A stretch of 64,000 bases of DNA from Sphingobium cloacae (GTDB taxonomy: Bacteria; Pseudomonadota; Alphaproteobacteria; Sphingomonadales; Sphingomonadaceae): positions 3,227,001-3,291,000 of the forward strand of contig NZ_AP017655.1 of NCBI RefSeq assembly GCF_002355855.1, given 5' to 3'. Shown here in pieces: positions 27,125-37,196 of the stretch. The notes under the pieces were generated by a model. It did no database searches, had not been told where the DNA came from, and was given only the letters and a program-made list of their open reading frames with translations. The position numbers were made by a program, and so were the translations under genes. Each line of letters starts with the position of its first letter. Positions within the stretch are counted from its first letter, which is position 1.

Positions 27125-27901
27125 TCAGGGCGCGGTGAAGCCATAACGGCCAAGGATCGCGCGGCCCGTCCCCGACAGCAGGAATTGGCGGAAACCCTCG
27201 CCATCGCGGTGCGTGCTGGCCTTGAGCCGCGCCAGCGGATAGCGGATCGGCGCATGACTGCCAGCGGGAAACGCGCCCACGACGCGCACCTGCTTGGATG
27301 CGCGGGCGTCCGTCTCATAGACGACGCCCAGCCGCGCCGCGCCCCTTTCGACCAGCGCCAGGGCACCACGCACATTGTCCGCGCGCGCGACTTTTCCCGA
27401 AATGGCGGGCCAGACTCCCAGGGTGGTCAGCGCGGCCTTGCCATATTTTCCGGCGGGCACGCTGTCAGGATCGGCCATCGCCAGCCGCGAATCGCCGAGC
27501 GCGCGGGCAATCGGCATGCCGCGTCCGATGCGCAGCCGGACGGGTTGGCCAGCGGGCGCGACCAGCACCAGGCGGTTGCCCGCCAGATCGGCGCGGCTCC
27601 CCCGCCACAGCAAGCCCGCCCTCTCGACATCGTTCATCCAGTCCTCGTCCGCGGATATGAAGAGGTCGGCGGGCGCACCTGCCTTGATCTGCCGCGCCAG
27701 CGCAGAAGAACCGGCGAAGGACAGAATCGGGCGCGCATGGCCGTTGGCCGCCCATGCGTCGGCGGCGGCGTTCATCGATTCCTGAAGGCTGGCAGCGGCC
27801 AGAACCAGCGGCCCTTTCCCCGATGCCGCCATGGCGGAGGGAAGCAGGGCGGCGAACAGCAGAGAAAGCCATGCCGCCGCGAACGATAATCTGCGGCTCA
27901 T
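27125..27901 (-). CDS. modA: Molybdate ABC transporter substrate-binding protein
   Basis: A 258-residue periplasmic protein with a signal peptide (RRLSFAAAWLSLLFAALLPSAMA). The mature protein starts with LVLAAASLQESMNAAADAW and includes FAGSSALARQIKAGAPADLFISAD, the oxyanion-binding region of ModA. ATG 27901 gives the cleaner signal peptide, and a GTG at 27919 is the alternative. It is separated from modB and modC by the convergent HAD gene, so the transporter is not one transcript. Confidence 0.9.
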   Translation of the reverse strand: MSRRLSFAAAWLSLLFAALLPSAMAASGKGPLVLAAASLQESMNAAADAWAANGHARPILSFAGSSALARQIKAGAPADLFISADEDWMNDVERAGLLWRGSRADLAGNRLVLVAPAGQPVRLRIGRGMPIARALGDSRLAMADPDSVPAGKYGKAALTTLGVWPAISGKVARADNVRGALALVERGAARLGVVYETDARASKQVRVVGAFPAGSHAPIRYPLARLKASTHRDGEGFRQFLLSGTGRAILGRYGFTAP

Positions 27902-27946
27902 GCCTTTCTTGTGCGCCACCCGCTGCGGCGAGACAAGCAGCCTCGA

Positions 27947-29125
27947 TCAGTCCGCCCCGTGCTGTGCGATGGTTTGCAGATGCGTCAGCAGGGCATCGCC
28001 ATTGGTAGCCCATGTGAAGCGCAAAGCGGTTTCGCGCACGGCTTCGCGATCGGGAGGGTTGTCGAGCAGGGCTTGTATGGCCGCCGCAATCGCTTCCGGT
28101 TCGCGTTCCACGATCCGACCTGCCTCGGGCCGGTCCACCAGTTCGCGCGCCCCGCCCACATCGCTGATGACGATGGGCGTGCCGCAGGCCAGCGCCTCCA
28201 CCCATGCGTTCGCCAGTCCTTCCGATGCCGATACCAGCGCCATGACATCGGCGGCGGCATAGATGCGGGGAAGGCGGTCATGCGGGACCGAGCCGAGATA
28301 GCCTATCCGGCGGTCGACCCCCAATTCTTCCGCCAGCTTCTCCAAAGTACGCCGATATTGCCCCTGTCCCGCGAACAGCAGGGTGACATCGGGCAGGTGA
28401 GGCAGCGCGCGCACCAGCAAATCCTGCCCCTTGCGCGGGATCAGCGCGCCGACGCACAGCACCACCGGCCCTTCGAAGCCCAGCGCTTCCTTGGCGGCCG
28501 CGCGATCCGCTATTTCGAAGCGTTCCAGATCGACGCCGGTATAATGCACCCGGATCTTGTCGTCATCGATCCCCATTTTCGCCATGGAGCGCTTCATCGC
28601 AGCCGACACGGCGAGCAGTCCGCCCGCTCGATCCGCCGCGCGTTTCACCATCTTGCGGGTGCCCGGACGAGTGCCCCAATAATGGATGTCCGCGCCCCGC
28701 GCCTTGACCGAATAAGGAATGCCCAGCGCCCGTGACAGCCGCTGCGCCACCGGCCCGTCGGGAAAGAAGAAGCTGGCGTCGATCACGTCGAAGGGCTTTT
28801 CGGCATGGAGCCGCCGGATCAGCGGCAATATCGCGCGGGTCATGCCGTAGACGTTGGTCCGCCCGCCGAACTTCGGGATGATCCGGAAAATGGGGCGATA
28901 GACCGTCATGTCCTGCCATCGTTCCCGGCGCGGCAATGCCAGCAGCGGTGCGTAGCGCGCCGCTTTGGACAGCGGCCATGGCGGCAAGCCGATGGGCGCG
29001 ACGACGGTGACATGGACGTCCGGACGCCCCGCCAGTTCGCGCGCCTGCCGTTCGACGAACACGCCGAAATTGGGACGGCTGATGTCCGGGAAAAGGGTGG
29101 AGAGCATGAGGACGTTCAGCGTCAT
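27947..29125 (-). CDS. GT4-family glycosyltransferase
   Basis: A 392-residue GT-B glycosyltransferase. N-terminal LMLSTLFPDISRPNFGVFVERQA and PYSVKARGADIHYWG give the acceptor domain. VVLCVGALIPRKGQDLLVRAL and LVSASEGLANAWVEALACGTPIVISDVGGARELV give the donor domain with its EX7E-type region. Acceptor and donor are unknown. It lies 45 bases beyond modA on the same strand but has no functional link to it. Confidence 0.88.
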   Translation of the reverse strand: MTLNVLMLSTLFPDISRPNFGVFVERQARELAGRPDVHVTVVAPIGLPPWPLSKAARYAPLLALPRRERWQDMTVYRPIFRIIPKFGGRTNVYGMTRAILPLIRRLHAEKPFDVIDASFFFPDGPVAQRLSRALGIPYSVKARGADIHYWGTRPGTRKMVKRAADRAGGLLAVSAAMKRSMAKMGIDDDKIRVHYTGVDLERFEIADRAAAKEALGFEGPVVLCVGALIPRKGQDLLVRALPHLPDVTLLFAGQGQYRRTLEKLAEELGVDRRIGYLGSVPHDRLPRIYAAADVMALVSASEGLANAWVEALACGTPIVISDVGGARELVDRPEAGRIVEREPEAIAAAIQALLDNPPDREAVRETALRFTWATNGDALLTHLQTIAQHGAD

Positions 29126-29271
29126 GACCTTCTTCCTTACACCTCCATGGTTACTGGATGGTTAGGGAGAAAATCCACTTTTGCCTAGGAAGGATCGTCA
29201 TTCCGTTCCGATGGCGGGCAAGGGTGGTCATCCCCTCCATCCAGAGCGCGCATAGCGGGTGATGGCGCCTG

Positions 29272-29835
29272 TCATAGCTGGCGGATGAGCTGCACCGCCA
29301 CGGCCCCCCAGGGCGGATCGGTCAGCACCAGTTGGCGGGCATTGGCGCCCAGCGGCAGGATGTGCAGCCGGTCGCCTTCCCGCCCGATCAGCCGTCCGAA
29401 CAGGAAACGTCCCGCCGGGCGGGGCAGCAATATGTCGCGATTGAGGGCGCTCGCGAAGGCATCGGGCGTGATCTGGCGGCACCAGATGGCGTCCCCGCTG
29501 CGATAATCCCCGATGCTGGCGCTGACATGGACGCCGATCAACCCTTCGATCGCCAGCGGCAGCGGAAGCGTCATGGGGCGCGTCGGCGCGCGCGCGCCTT
29601 CCGGACCCAGCAGCGCCGCGACCGGCGCGGCGCTTTGGCCTGGCAGCGCGACCAGTTCGGCGGAGCTGACATCCAGCGCCTTGGCGATCCGGTTCAGCCA
29701 TTTCACCGAAACGGTGCGGGTGCCGGTTTCCAGCCGCCCGATGGTCTGCGCGGTCGTCGGCGGATCGCAAAGCGCCCCAACCTGTTCCAATGTCAGGCCC
29801 TTGGCCTTGCGGACGGCGCGGATGCGGGTGATCAT
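29272..29835 (-). CDS. XRE-family transcriptional regulator
   Basis: A 187-residue protein with an N-terminal helix-turn-helix of the XRE type (residues 3-62: IRAVRKAKGLTLEQVGALC, QTIGRLETGTRTVSVKWLNRIAKAL). The remainder (about 90-187) resembles an S24-peptidase/LexA-like fold with IWCRQITPDAF and FLFGRLIGREGD, without an obvious catalytic pair. Target genes are unknown. It is divergent from the DUF6456 gene. Confidence 0.85.
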   Translation of the reverse strand: MITRIRAVRKAKGLTLEQVGALCDPPTTAQTIGRLETGTRTVSVKWLNRIAKALDVSSAELVALPGQSAAPVAALLGPEGARAPTRPMTLPLPLAIEGLIGVHVSASIGDYRSGDAIWCRQITPDAFASALNRDILLPRPAGRFLFGRLIGREGDRLHILPLGANARQLVLTDPPWGAVAVQLIRQL

Positions 29836-29924
29836 TGGAACCTCATATTTACCTATTTGGTTTTCTCTTTCCTACATTCCCTTCCTCATGGCAAGCCGTC
29901 TTTCCCGAAAGCCAAGGAGGAGAC

Positions 29925-30380
29925 ATGACCGCCATGCATGTGGAACGGACGATCGAAGACCCTGCGGGACGCCCCCGGCAGGTCATAGTCCATCTGGGCG
30001 AATCGCCGCTCGCCTGGCTCCATGCGCGGGGGCATCTGAAGGAACGTCATTATGTGGCGGGCGACATGCTGCGCACCGATTGGGAGAAGGCGGGTCTGGG
30101 CGCGCGTGTCACGATGCGCTGGGACGGCGCGCCCCGGCAAGGACGGACGGGCGCGGGACGGCCCGACCCCTCCATGGCCCAGCTTTCTGCGCGCGAGCGG
30201 TTCGACGGCGCGATCCGTGCGGCGGGGCCGGGGCTGGCCGACATATTGTGGCGTGTCGCCTGCGCGGGGGAAGGGATCGTCGCGGCGGAGCGCGCGCTGG
30301 GCTGGCCCAGCCGCGCGGGGAAACTCGTCCTGACGCTGGCGCTGGACCGGGTGGCGGACTGGTATCGGGTTCCGGGGTGA
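29925..30380 (+). CDS. DUF6456 domain protein
   Basis: A 151-residue protein of the DUF6456 type, common in alphaproteobacteria. RHYVAGDMLRTDWEKAGL and LSARERFDGAIRAAGPGLADILWRV are the recognisable parts, followed by a helix-turn-helix-like WPSRAGKLVLTLALDRVADWY. ATG 29925 follows AAGGAGG, and an ATG at 29835 is rejected for lack of conservation. Function is unknown, and the C-terminal part suggests DNA or RNA binding. Confidence 0.85.
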   Translation: MTAMHVERTIEDPAGRPRQVIVHLGESPLAWLHARGHLKERHYVAGDMLRTDWEKAGLGARVTMRWDGAPRQGRTGAGRPDPSMAQLSARERFDGAIRAAGPGLADILWRVACAGEGIVAAERALGWPSRAGKLVLTLALDRVADWYRVPG

Positions 30381-30579
30381 TGGCGTGTGTGCGATCATGG
30401 GCGGGAAGGCGGATCGTCGGTTTCTCACCTGACATGCTCTGCGAAGGCAGGAGAGGAGTCTCGATCAAATGGCGGAATTGAGATCCTGTTGCGTCTCAAA
30501 CAGCCATAAGGTTCCGCCTTTCCACGCGAGAAGATGGATATGACGAAGCGCGCCGGACGATCCAGCGGAAGGCGGGATT

Positions 30580-32109
30580 CTACTGCCCGAAGCGCGATTC
30601 TCTGGCGATGGATACGGCTTCGCGCGCGGCGGCGAAGAGCGCCCCGCTCTTCGCCTCGCATTCGCGCTGCTCATAGGCCGGGTCGCTATCCGCGACGATG
30701 CCCGCGCCCGCCTGCACATGCATCACGCCGTCCTTGAGCAGGGCGGTACGCAGCACGATGCAGCTGTCCATATTCCCGTCCGGCGCGAAATAGCCGACGC
30801 ATCCGGCATAGGCCCCGCGCGTTTCCGGCTCCAGTTCCGCGATGATCTCGCAGGCCCGCACTTTGGGCGCGCCCGAAACCGTGCCCGCCGGAAAGCCCGC
30901 GAAGAGCGCGTCGAGCGCGTCCTTGCCCGCCGCCATCTGCCCGACCACGTTCGACACGATATGCATGACGTGGCTGTAGAATTCGACGGTATAGCTGTCC
31001 GTCACGGTGACGCTGCCCGCCGCCGCGACCCGGCCCACATCGTTGCGGCCCAGATCCAGCAGCATCAGATGCTCCGCCCGTTCCTTGGGATCGGCGAGCA
31101 GGCTTTCGCGATTGGCCGCATCTTCGACCGCATTCCGGCCGCGCGGGCGCGTGCCCGCGATGGGGCGGATGGTGACTTCGCCGTCCCGCGCCCGGACCAG
31201 TATTTCCGGGCTGGACCCGATGATCGCGAAGCCCGGCAGGTCCAGATAATAGAGGAAGGGCGAAGGATTGATCCGCCGCAACGCCCGGTAAAGCGCGATC
31301 GGGGGCAGAGTGAAGGGGCTGGTGAACCGCTGCGCCAGCACCACCTGGAAGATGTCGCCCGCGACGATATAGTCCTTCGCCCTGGCGACCATCCCGGCAT
31401 AATGCTCCGGCGTCATCACCGGCGCCAGCGCGATGTCGGCCACCTCGCCGGACGCACTCTGTGGCGGGATCGGCCCGGCGAGCCGTGCGGCCACCGCGTC
31501 GATCCGGTCGAGCGCTTCGATGATCGCGCGATCGGGATCGCCGGCATTTTCCTTCCACACCGGCGCAACCAGATAGAGCGCATCGGCCAGCCGGTCGAAC
31601 ACCATCACCACCGTCGGCCGCACGAACAGCATGTCGGGAATGGCGATGGGATTGGGGGCAGGGCGGGGCAGCTTTTCCACCAGCCCGATCGTCTCATAAC
31701 CGAAATAGCCGACGAGGCAGGCGAGCGCGGGCGGCAGCGCCGGGTCCATCTCCGCCCGGCATTCCGCCACCAGATCGCGCAGCGCGTCGAGCGCGCCCTT
31801 TTCCTGCGTGACAAAGGCGTTCCGGTCGGTCGCCCATTGCCGGTTGATCTGCGCCTCTTGGCCTTGCGCCCGGAAAACGAGGTCAGGGGCAAGGCCGATC
31901 AGGCTGTATCGGCCCCGCACCGCGCCGCCTTCGACCGATTCCAGCAGGAAGTCGCCCCGGTCCGCCTCGAACAGCTTCAATGCGGCGGAGATCGGCGTGT
32001 CGGTGTCGGCGATCTGCCGCCGCCACACCAGAGCGGACCTGCCCTGCGCCAGCGCCTCTCGCGCGGTCGCGATGCCGTCCATCCCTGCCGATCCCGCCCC
32101 TGCCGCCAT
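30580..32109 (-). CDS. trpE: Anthranilate synthase component I
   Basis: A 509-residue chorismate-utilising enzyme that makes anthranilate from chorismate with the TrpG glutaminase. The N-terminal ESVEGGAVRGRYSLIGL holds the tryptophan-sensing LLES-type region. The C-terminal chorismate-binding part has IIGSSPEILVRARDGEVTIR, IAGTRPRGRN and LDLGRNDVGRVA. The length is normal. The gene follows the PPIase gene by one base. No trpG is seen in this window. The 199 bases after its stop hold no evident gene. Confidence 0.95.
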   Translation of the reverse strand: MAAGAGSAGMDGIATAREALAQGRSALVWRRQIADTDTPISAALKLFEADRGDFLLESVEGGAVRGRYSLIGLAPDLVFRAQGQEAQINRQWATDRNAFVTQEKGALDALRDLVAECRAEMDPALPPALACLVGYFGYETIGLVEKLPRPAPNPIAIPDMLFVRPTVVMVFDRLADALYLVAPVWKENAGDPDRAIIEALDRIDAVAARLAGPIPPQSASGEVADIALAPVMTPEHYAGMVARAKDYIVAGDIFQVVLAQRFTSPFTLPPIALYRALRRINPSPFLYYLDLPGFAIIGSSPEILVRARDGEVTIRPIAGTRPRGRNAVEDAANRESLLADPKERAEHLMLLDLGRNDVGRVAAAGSVTVTDSYTVEFYSHVMHIVSNVVGQMAAGKDALDALFAGFPAGTVSGAPKVRACEIIAELEPETRGAYAGCVGYFAPDGNMDSCIVLRTALLKDGVMHVQAGAGIVADSDPAYEQRECEAKSGALFAAAREAVSIARESRFGQ

Positions 32110-32110
32110 G

Positions 32111-34066
32111 CTATTGCGCGCCGCTGTTGGTCGCGGTCAAAGCGCGCTGCACGTTCGCGACGGCATTGGCGTTGCGCCTGACGCCCATTTCCTTCTCCAG
32201 GGCGCGTTCGAACTGCTGGCCATATTCCTCGCCCACGACATTGCCCAGCTGGTCGCGCACCTGGCCCAGCAATTCCGGCTGATCCTTCGCGTCGCCGCTC
32301 TTGATCGCGTTCAGCTGCACGACGAAATAGCCGCGATCCTGCCCGATGGGCAGCGTCTTCACGCTCCCCTGCGCCATGGAAAAGAGGATGGCGACTTCGG
32401 CCGGGGGGCGCTGCTCCCCGCGCATGATGTCGGCGCGGCGGCCGCCCAGCACCTGCGGCGCGGGCAGCTTCACGCCCGCCTGGGCGATGGCGTCGGCCAG
32501 TTTCGCGCCCTTGGCGACCTTGGCCTGGATGTCCTCCGCCAGCTTCTTCGCCTTCTGATTGCCCTGATGGAGCTTGTACTGGATGGCCACCAGCGCCTTG
32601 ACCTTGGCGAGCGGCGGCGGCGCGGCGGCGACGATCTCGCCCGGCGCGGCCAGCGCATAGCGGCGGTCCGGCTTGATCGGCACCAGCTGCGCGTCGTCGT
32701 CCGCGCTCATCGCGAAAACGGGCGCCAGCAACGCCTTCACATCGGCGGTCGGCTCATGAAGCTGGTCCTCGGCCTGCTTGCCGTCCGCCAGCAGCAGCGG
32801 CGTCGTCTCCAGCTTCAAGCCATTATCCTTCGCCACTTCCTCGAACGTGCCGCCATCGGCGATCTGGTCCTCGATCTTGCCGGTGAAGTCGGTGAGAAGC
32901 TGCTTTTCCTTCTGGGCCTTCAGCGTCTCGACGATCTCGCCCCGCACGGCGGCCAGCGCCTTGGCCGGAATAGCCTGCACCCCCGTGACGCGCAGCAGCA
33001 CCCAGCCCAGCGACCCACGCACCGGCCCGACCAGTTCACCCTGCTTCGCAGCGAATACGGCGTCCGCCACCGCCTTCGACGCCGAAGCGGTCAGCGCCTC
33101 GCGGCTCTGGTCCTTGAGCGTCGAAACCGCCAGTCCCGCGCCCTGCGCGGCTGCGCTCAGCGATTTGCCGCCCTTCACCTGTTCGGCCATTGCCTTGGCC
33201 GCCGCTTCGGTGGGCAGCACAAGCTGCTCGACGCTGCGATTCTCCTTCGCGGCATAGGCGGCCTTGTTCCTGTTATAGGCGTCGGCGATCTCCGCGTCGC
33301 TCGGCTGCGCGGCCTGCGCGAAGCGTTCCGCATCGATCACGGCAAAGCGGACGCGGCGCTGTTCGGGAATGGTGAAGCGCGCCGCATTGGCCTTGTAGAA
33401 GGCATCGAGTTGCGCGTCGGTCGGTTCCTTCTCCTCAAGGAACGCCTGTGCCGGGATCGCCGCGACCGTGCCCTGCCGCGCCTCCAGCAGCAGCGAGGCA
33501 TAGGGCAGCACCATGCTGTCGGGCAGCTTCACGCCCAGCCCCAGCGGCGCGAGCATCTGCTTTTCCAGTATCTCCCGGCCGATATCCTCGCGCAGCATCT
33601 GTTCGGTGATGCGCTGCGTGGAGAGAAGCTGGCGGAACTGGTCCTGGCTGAAATTGCCCGCCGCGTCCTGAAAGGCGGGAATCTGCGCGATCTGCGCGTC
33701 GACCAGCCGCTTGCTGATATGGACGCCCTGATCCCTCGCATATTCCCGGATGGTGAGCGCGGAAACCAACTGGTCGTAAATCTGCGCCGCGCCGCCCTGG
33801 GCGAAGAAATCGGCGATCTGCATCCCCGGATTGGACCGGCGCGCATTTTCGAACACGCGCTGCACCCGGTCCTGATATTCCGTCATGGTCAGGCGCGATC
33901 CCCCGGCCTTGGCCACGGTTTCTCCCGCCCCCAGCATGCTGCCGGTGCCGAACTTGCCGCTGGTGACGTCGCCCAGGATGAAGGCGGCGGCGATCAGGCC
34001 CAGGAACAGAATGGCGAAGACCGCACCGAACTTGGAATGGATGAGACGGCGAAAAGTCGTGAGCAT
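32111..34066 (-). CDS. PpiD-like membrane-anchored peptidyl-prolyl isomerase
   Basis: A 651-residue periplasmic folding factor of the SurA/PpiD family. An N-terminal membrane anchor (FGAVFAILFLGLIAAAFILGDV) is followed by a SurA-N-like chaperone region (about 35-215) and a parvulin PPIase domain (about 255-355). ATG 34066 begins the membrane anchor, and an upstream extension to 34207 has no conserved content. It is divergent from tpiA and one base upstream of trpE, an arrangement seen in other sphingomonads. Confidence 0.9.
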   Translation of the reverse strand: MLTTFRRLIHSKFGAVFAILFLGLIAAAFILGDVTSGKFGTGSMLGAGETVAKAGGSRLTMTEYQDRVQRVFENARRSNPGMQIADFFAQGGAAQIYDQLVSALTIREYARDQGVHISKRLVDAQIAQIPAFQDAAGNFSQDQFRQLLSTQRITEQMLREDIGREILEKQMLAPLGLGVKLPDSMVLPYASLLLEARQGTVAAIPAQAFLEEKEPTDAQLDAFYKANAARFTIPEQRRVRFAVIDAERFAQAAQPSDAEIADAYNRNKAAYAAKENRSVEQLVLPTEAAAKAMAEQVKGGKSLSAAAQGAGLAVSTLKDQSREALTASASKAVADAVFAAKQGELVGPVRGSLGWVLLRVTGVQAIPAKALAAVRGEIVETLKAQKEKQLLTDFTGKIEDQIADGGTFEEVAKDNGLKLETTPLLLADGKQAEDQLHEPTADVKALLAPVFAMSADDDAQLVPIKPDRRYALAAPGEIVAAAPPPLAKVKALVAIQYKLHQGNQKAKKLAEDIQAKVAKGAKLADAIAQAGVKLPAPQVLGGRRADIMRGEQRPPAEVAILFSMAQGSVKTLPIGQDRGYFVVQLNAIKSGDAKDQPELLGQVRDQLGNVVGEEYGQQFERALEKEMGVRRNANAVANVQRALTATNSGAQ

Positions 34067-34224
34067 GAATAAAGGCTTCCGAACAGCGGCGGTGAGGCGG
34101 CCCGCTTTAAGGGCGGATCGGCGCGGCGGCAAGCTCTGGCAGGATGGGGCGGGCTGGACAAATGCCGCCGCGCCGTCCATCGCCCCCGCCGATGTGCAGC
34201 AAGTCATTCAAGGGGAAATGATCG

Positions 34225-34977
34225 ATGGGCAGGCGCAAGCTGGTAGTCGGCAACTGGAAGATGAACGGCCTCAAGGCGCAATTGGGCGAAGTGGAGGCCA
34301 TCGGCGCTCTGGCCGTGCGCTGTCCGGCGGTGGAGGTGGGCCTGTGCCTTCCCGCCACGCTGATCGCGCCTGCGCGGGCCGTGAACGGCGCGGCCTTCAT
34401 CGGCGCGCAGGACTGCCACATGAACCAAAGCGGCGCGCATACCGGCTGCCTTTCCGCCGCGATGCTGGCCGAAGCGGGTGCAAGCTGGACCATCGTGGGC
34501 CATAGCGAGCGGCGGCAGGATCAGGGCGAAACCGACGCCGATGTCGCCGCCAAGGCTGTCGCGGGAAAGGCAGCGGGCCTCAAGGTCATCCTCTGCGTCG
34601 GCGAAAGCCTCGACGTGCGGGACGCGGGCGACGCGGAATCGGTCGTCGCCGCGCAGCTTCTCGCCTCTCTTCCCGAAGGTGCGGCGGCGGACTGGCTCGC
34701 CATCGCCTATGAGCCGATCTGGGCCATCGGCACCGGCCGCATTCCCACCATGGAAGCCGTCGAAGCCATGCACCGCGCCCTGCGCGCCGCCCTCACCACG
34801 AAGATCGGGGCGCAGGCGGAAGGGATGCGGATCCTCTATGGCGGCTCCATGAACGGCGACAATGCGGCCGAACTCATGGCCATAGCGGATGTCGACGGCG
34901 GTCTTGTCGGCGGCGCCAGCCTCACCGCCGAGAAATTCGCGCCGGTGATCGAAGCGGCGGCGGGCCAGGCGGCCTGA
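34225..34977 (+). CDS. tpiA: Triosephosphate isomerase
   Basis: A 250-residue glycolytic enzyme interconverting dihydroxyacetone phosphate and glyceraldehyde-3-P. Active-site parts are present: VVGNWKMNGL (catalytic Lys), IVGHSERR (His), AYEPIWAIGTGR (catalytic Glu) and LYGGSMNGDNAAEL for phosphate binding. AGGGGAAA precedes the start. Confidence 0.97.
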   Translation: MGRRKLVVGNWKMNGLKAQLGEVEAIGALAVRCPAVEVGLCLPATLIAPARAVNGAAFIGAQDCHMNQSGAHTGCLSAAMLAEAGASWTIVGHSERRQDQGETDADVAAKAVAGKAAGLKVILCVGESLDVRDAGDAESVVAAQLLASLPEGAAADWLAIAYEPIWAIGTGRIPTMEAVEAMHRALRAALTTKIGAQAEGMRILYGGSMNGDNAAELMAIADVDGGLVGGASLTAEKFAPVIEAAAGQAA

Positions 34978-34983
34978 GAATCG

Positions 34984-35010
34984 GGTTGGGCGCTCTCCGG
35001 TTGCCCAACC
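34984..35010. other. Stem-loop between tpiA and secG
   Basis: GGTTGGGC at 34984-34991 pairs exactly with GCCCAACC at 35003-35010 around an 11-base loop. It lies 6 bases after the tpiA stop. There is no T-run, so it may act in mRNA stability or as a weak terminator before secG. Confidence 0.45.
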
Positions 35011-35068
35011 GCCCCATCATCGCTATGTGCGCGACAACGCACCCTTCACCGGACAGAAACGCAACCGC

Positions 35069-35449
35069 ATGTTCACTTTCCTCCTCGTCGTGCAGGCCAT
35101 CGTCGCCGCCTGCCTCGTCACCGTCATCCTGATGCAGAAGTCGGAGGGCGGCGGTCTGGGTGTCGGCGGTTCGCCGGCGGGGTTCATGTCGGCGCGGGGC
35201 GCGGCGGATTTCCTGACGCGTTCGACCACGATCCTGGCAACGGTCTTCGTCGGCCTGTCCATCACGCTGGCGGTGATCGCCTCCGTCCGGCATGCGCCCA
35301 GCAGCATCGACACCTCGCTGGTGAAGCAGGCCCCCGCCGCGCAGCAGCAGGCACCGGCCGCCGGAAACACCGCCGATCCGCTCGCGGGCGCGGCCGGTGC
35401 GGCCGGCAATGGTGCCTCCTCCAACGGCGCGGTTCCGCTCGCCAACTGA
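35069..35449 (+). CDS. secG: Protein translocase subunit SecG
   Basis: A 126-residue small membrane protein of the SecYEG channel. Two transmembrane helices (FLLVVQAIVAACLVTVILMQ and STTILATVFVGLSITLAVIA) flank the conserved SEGGGLGVGGSPAGFMSARG loop. The C-terminal tail is rich in Ala, Gln and Pro. ATG 35069 starts the first helix. The tpiA-secG-pyrG order is common in alphaproteobacteria. Confidence 0.95.
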   Translation: MFTFLLVVQAIVAACLVTVILMQKSEGGGLGVGGSPAGFMSARGAADFLTRSTTILATVFVGLSITLAVIASVRHAPSSIDTSLVKQAPAAQQQAPAAGNTADPLAGAAGAAGNGASSNGAVPLAN

Positions 35450-35539
35450 TCCTTTCGCCGATCTGACGATCTTTTTTTGCTCGCGCGTGGATTCGCGCGC
35501 TTGCCCAACTCGTTCTTAAAAGGCTAAGCCTCCTCTCCC

Positions 35540-37174
35540 ATGGCGCGGTATATTTTCATCACCGGCGGCGTGGTCTCCTCGCTTGGCAAGGGCCTGATGG
35601 CCGCTTCGCTTGCAGCCCTGTTGCAGGCGCGAGGTTTCCGTGTGCGAATCCGGAAGTTCGATCCCTATCTCAACGTCGATCCGGGCACGATGAGCCCGTA
35701 TCAGCATGGCGAGGTCTATGTGACCGACGACGGGGCGGAAACCGACCTCGACCTTGGCCATTATGAGCGGTTTACGGGCGTATCCGCGCGCCAGAGCGAC
35801 AATGTGACGCAGGGCCGGGTTTATCAGACGATCATCGCCCGCGAACGGCGCGGCGACTATCTGGGCGCGACGGTGCAGGTGATCCCGCACGTCACGGATG
35901 AGATCAAGGCGTTCGCCACCGCCGATATCGAAGACCTCGACTTCGTGCTGTGCGAGATCGGCGGCACGGTGGGCGACATCGAATCGCTCCCTTTCATGGA
36001 AGCGATTCGCCAGCTCCACAACGATCTGGGCCGCGGCCAGTCGATCTTCGTCCATGTGACGCTGGTTCCCTACATCGCGGCGGCGGGCGAACTGAAGACC
36101 AAGCCGACGCAGCACAGCGTCCGCGAACTCACCTCGCTCGGCATCCAGCCCGACATCCTGCTGTGCCGTTGTGAACAGCCGCTGCCCGACAGCGAGCGCA
36201 AGAAGATCGCGCTCTTCTGCAACGTCCGCCCGGAAGCGGTCATCCCCGCGCTCGACGCCAGCAGCATCTATGCGGTCCCGACCCAATATCATGCCGAGGG
36301 ACTGGATGAGGAAGTGCTCCGCGCCTTCGGCATCGACGGCGCGCCGCAGCCCGCGCTCGAACGCTGGCACGACATCATGGACCGCCAGCAGAACCCCGAA
36401 GGCGAAGTCACGATCGGCGTGGTCGGCAAATATGTCGGCCTGCCCGATGCCTACAAGTCGCTGCACGAGGCGCTGCATCATGGCGGCCTCGCCAACCGGG
36501 TGAAGGTCAACATCAAGTGGCTGGATGCCGAATTGTTCGAGGAGGAGGGCGCGGACATCGCCGCCCGCCTGGAACCCATGCACGGCATCCTCGTTCCCGG
36601 CGGCTTCGGCGTGCGCGGCAGCGAAGGCAAGATCGCCAGCGTCAAATTCGCGCGCGAACGAGGGGTGCCCTTCTTCGGCATCTGCCTCGGCATGCAGATG
36701 GCTTGCATCGAAGGCGCGCGCAACACGGCGGGCATCGAGAAGGCCTCCACCACCGAATTCGGCGAAACCAGCGAGCCGGTCGTCGGACTCATCACCGAAT
36801 GGATGAGCAAGGAGGGCCTGCAAAAGCGCACCGCCGAAACCGATCTCGGCGGCACCATGCGCCTGGGCGCCTATCCCGCGAAACTCACGGGCAACAGCGT
36901 GGTAGCGGGCATCTACAACGCCACCGACATCAGTGAACGCCACCGCCACCGCTACGAAGTCAATGCGGGCTATCGTGAGCCGCTGGAAAAGGGCGGGCTG
37001 ATCTTCTCCGGCATGTCGCCCGACGGGACGCTGCCCGAAATCGTCGAGCGGCCCGACCATCCCTGGTTCGTGGGCGTGCAGTTCCACCCGGAACTCAAGT
37101 CCAAGCCCTTCGACCCGCACCCCCTCTTCGCGGGCTTTATCGCGGCGGCGGTCAAGCAGAGCCGCTTGGTATGA
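35540..37174 (+). CDS. pyrG: CTP synthase
   Basis: A 544-residue enzyme that aminates UTP to CTP with glutamine. The synthase domain opens with [20 protein letters not shown], and CTP/UTP contacts follow. The glutaminase domain carries GGFGVRG and the nucleophile cysteine in [14 protein letters not shown] (about residue 382), with the His-Glu pair in [12 protein letters not shown]. It also supplies CTP for CMP-sugar activation in the capsule pathway, but that is a general link only. Confidence 0.98.
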   Translation: MARYIFITGGVVSSLGKGLMAASLAALLQARGFRVRIRKFDPYLNVDPGTMSPYQHGEVYVTDDGAETDLDLGHYERFTGVSARQSDNVTQGRVYQTIIARERRGDYLGATVQVIPHVTDEIKAFATADIEDLDFVLCEIGGTVGDIESLPFMEAIRQLHNDLGRGQSIFVHVTLVPYIAAAGELKTKPTQHSVRELTSLGIQPDILLCRCEQPLPDSERKKIALFCNVRPEAVIPALDASSIYAVPTQYHAEGLDEEVLRAFGIDGAPQPALERWHDIMDRQQNPEGEVTIGVVGKYVGLPDAYKSLHEALHHGGLANRVKVNIKWLDAELFEEEGADIAARLEPMHGILVPGGFGVRGSEGKIASVKFARERGVPFFGICLGMQMACIEGARNTAGIEKASTTEFGETSEPVVGLITEWMSKEGLQKRTAETDLGGTMRLGAYPAKLTGNSVVAGIYNATDISERHRHRYEVNAGYREPLEKGGLIFSGMSPDGTLPEIVERPDHPWFVGVQFHPELKSKPFDPHPLFAGFIAAAVKQSRLV

Positions 37175-37196
37175 TTTTGCTCGAAGCAGGCAATAA

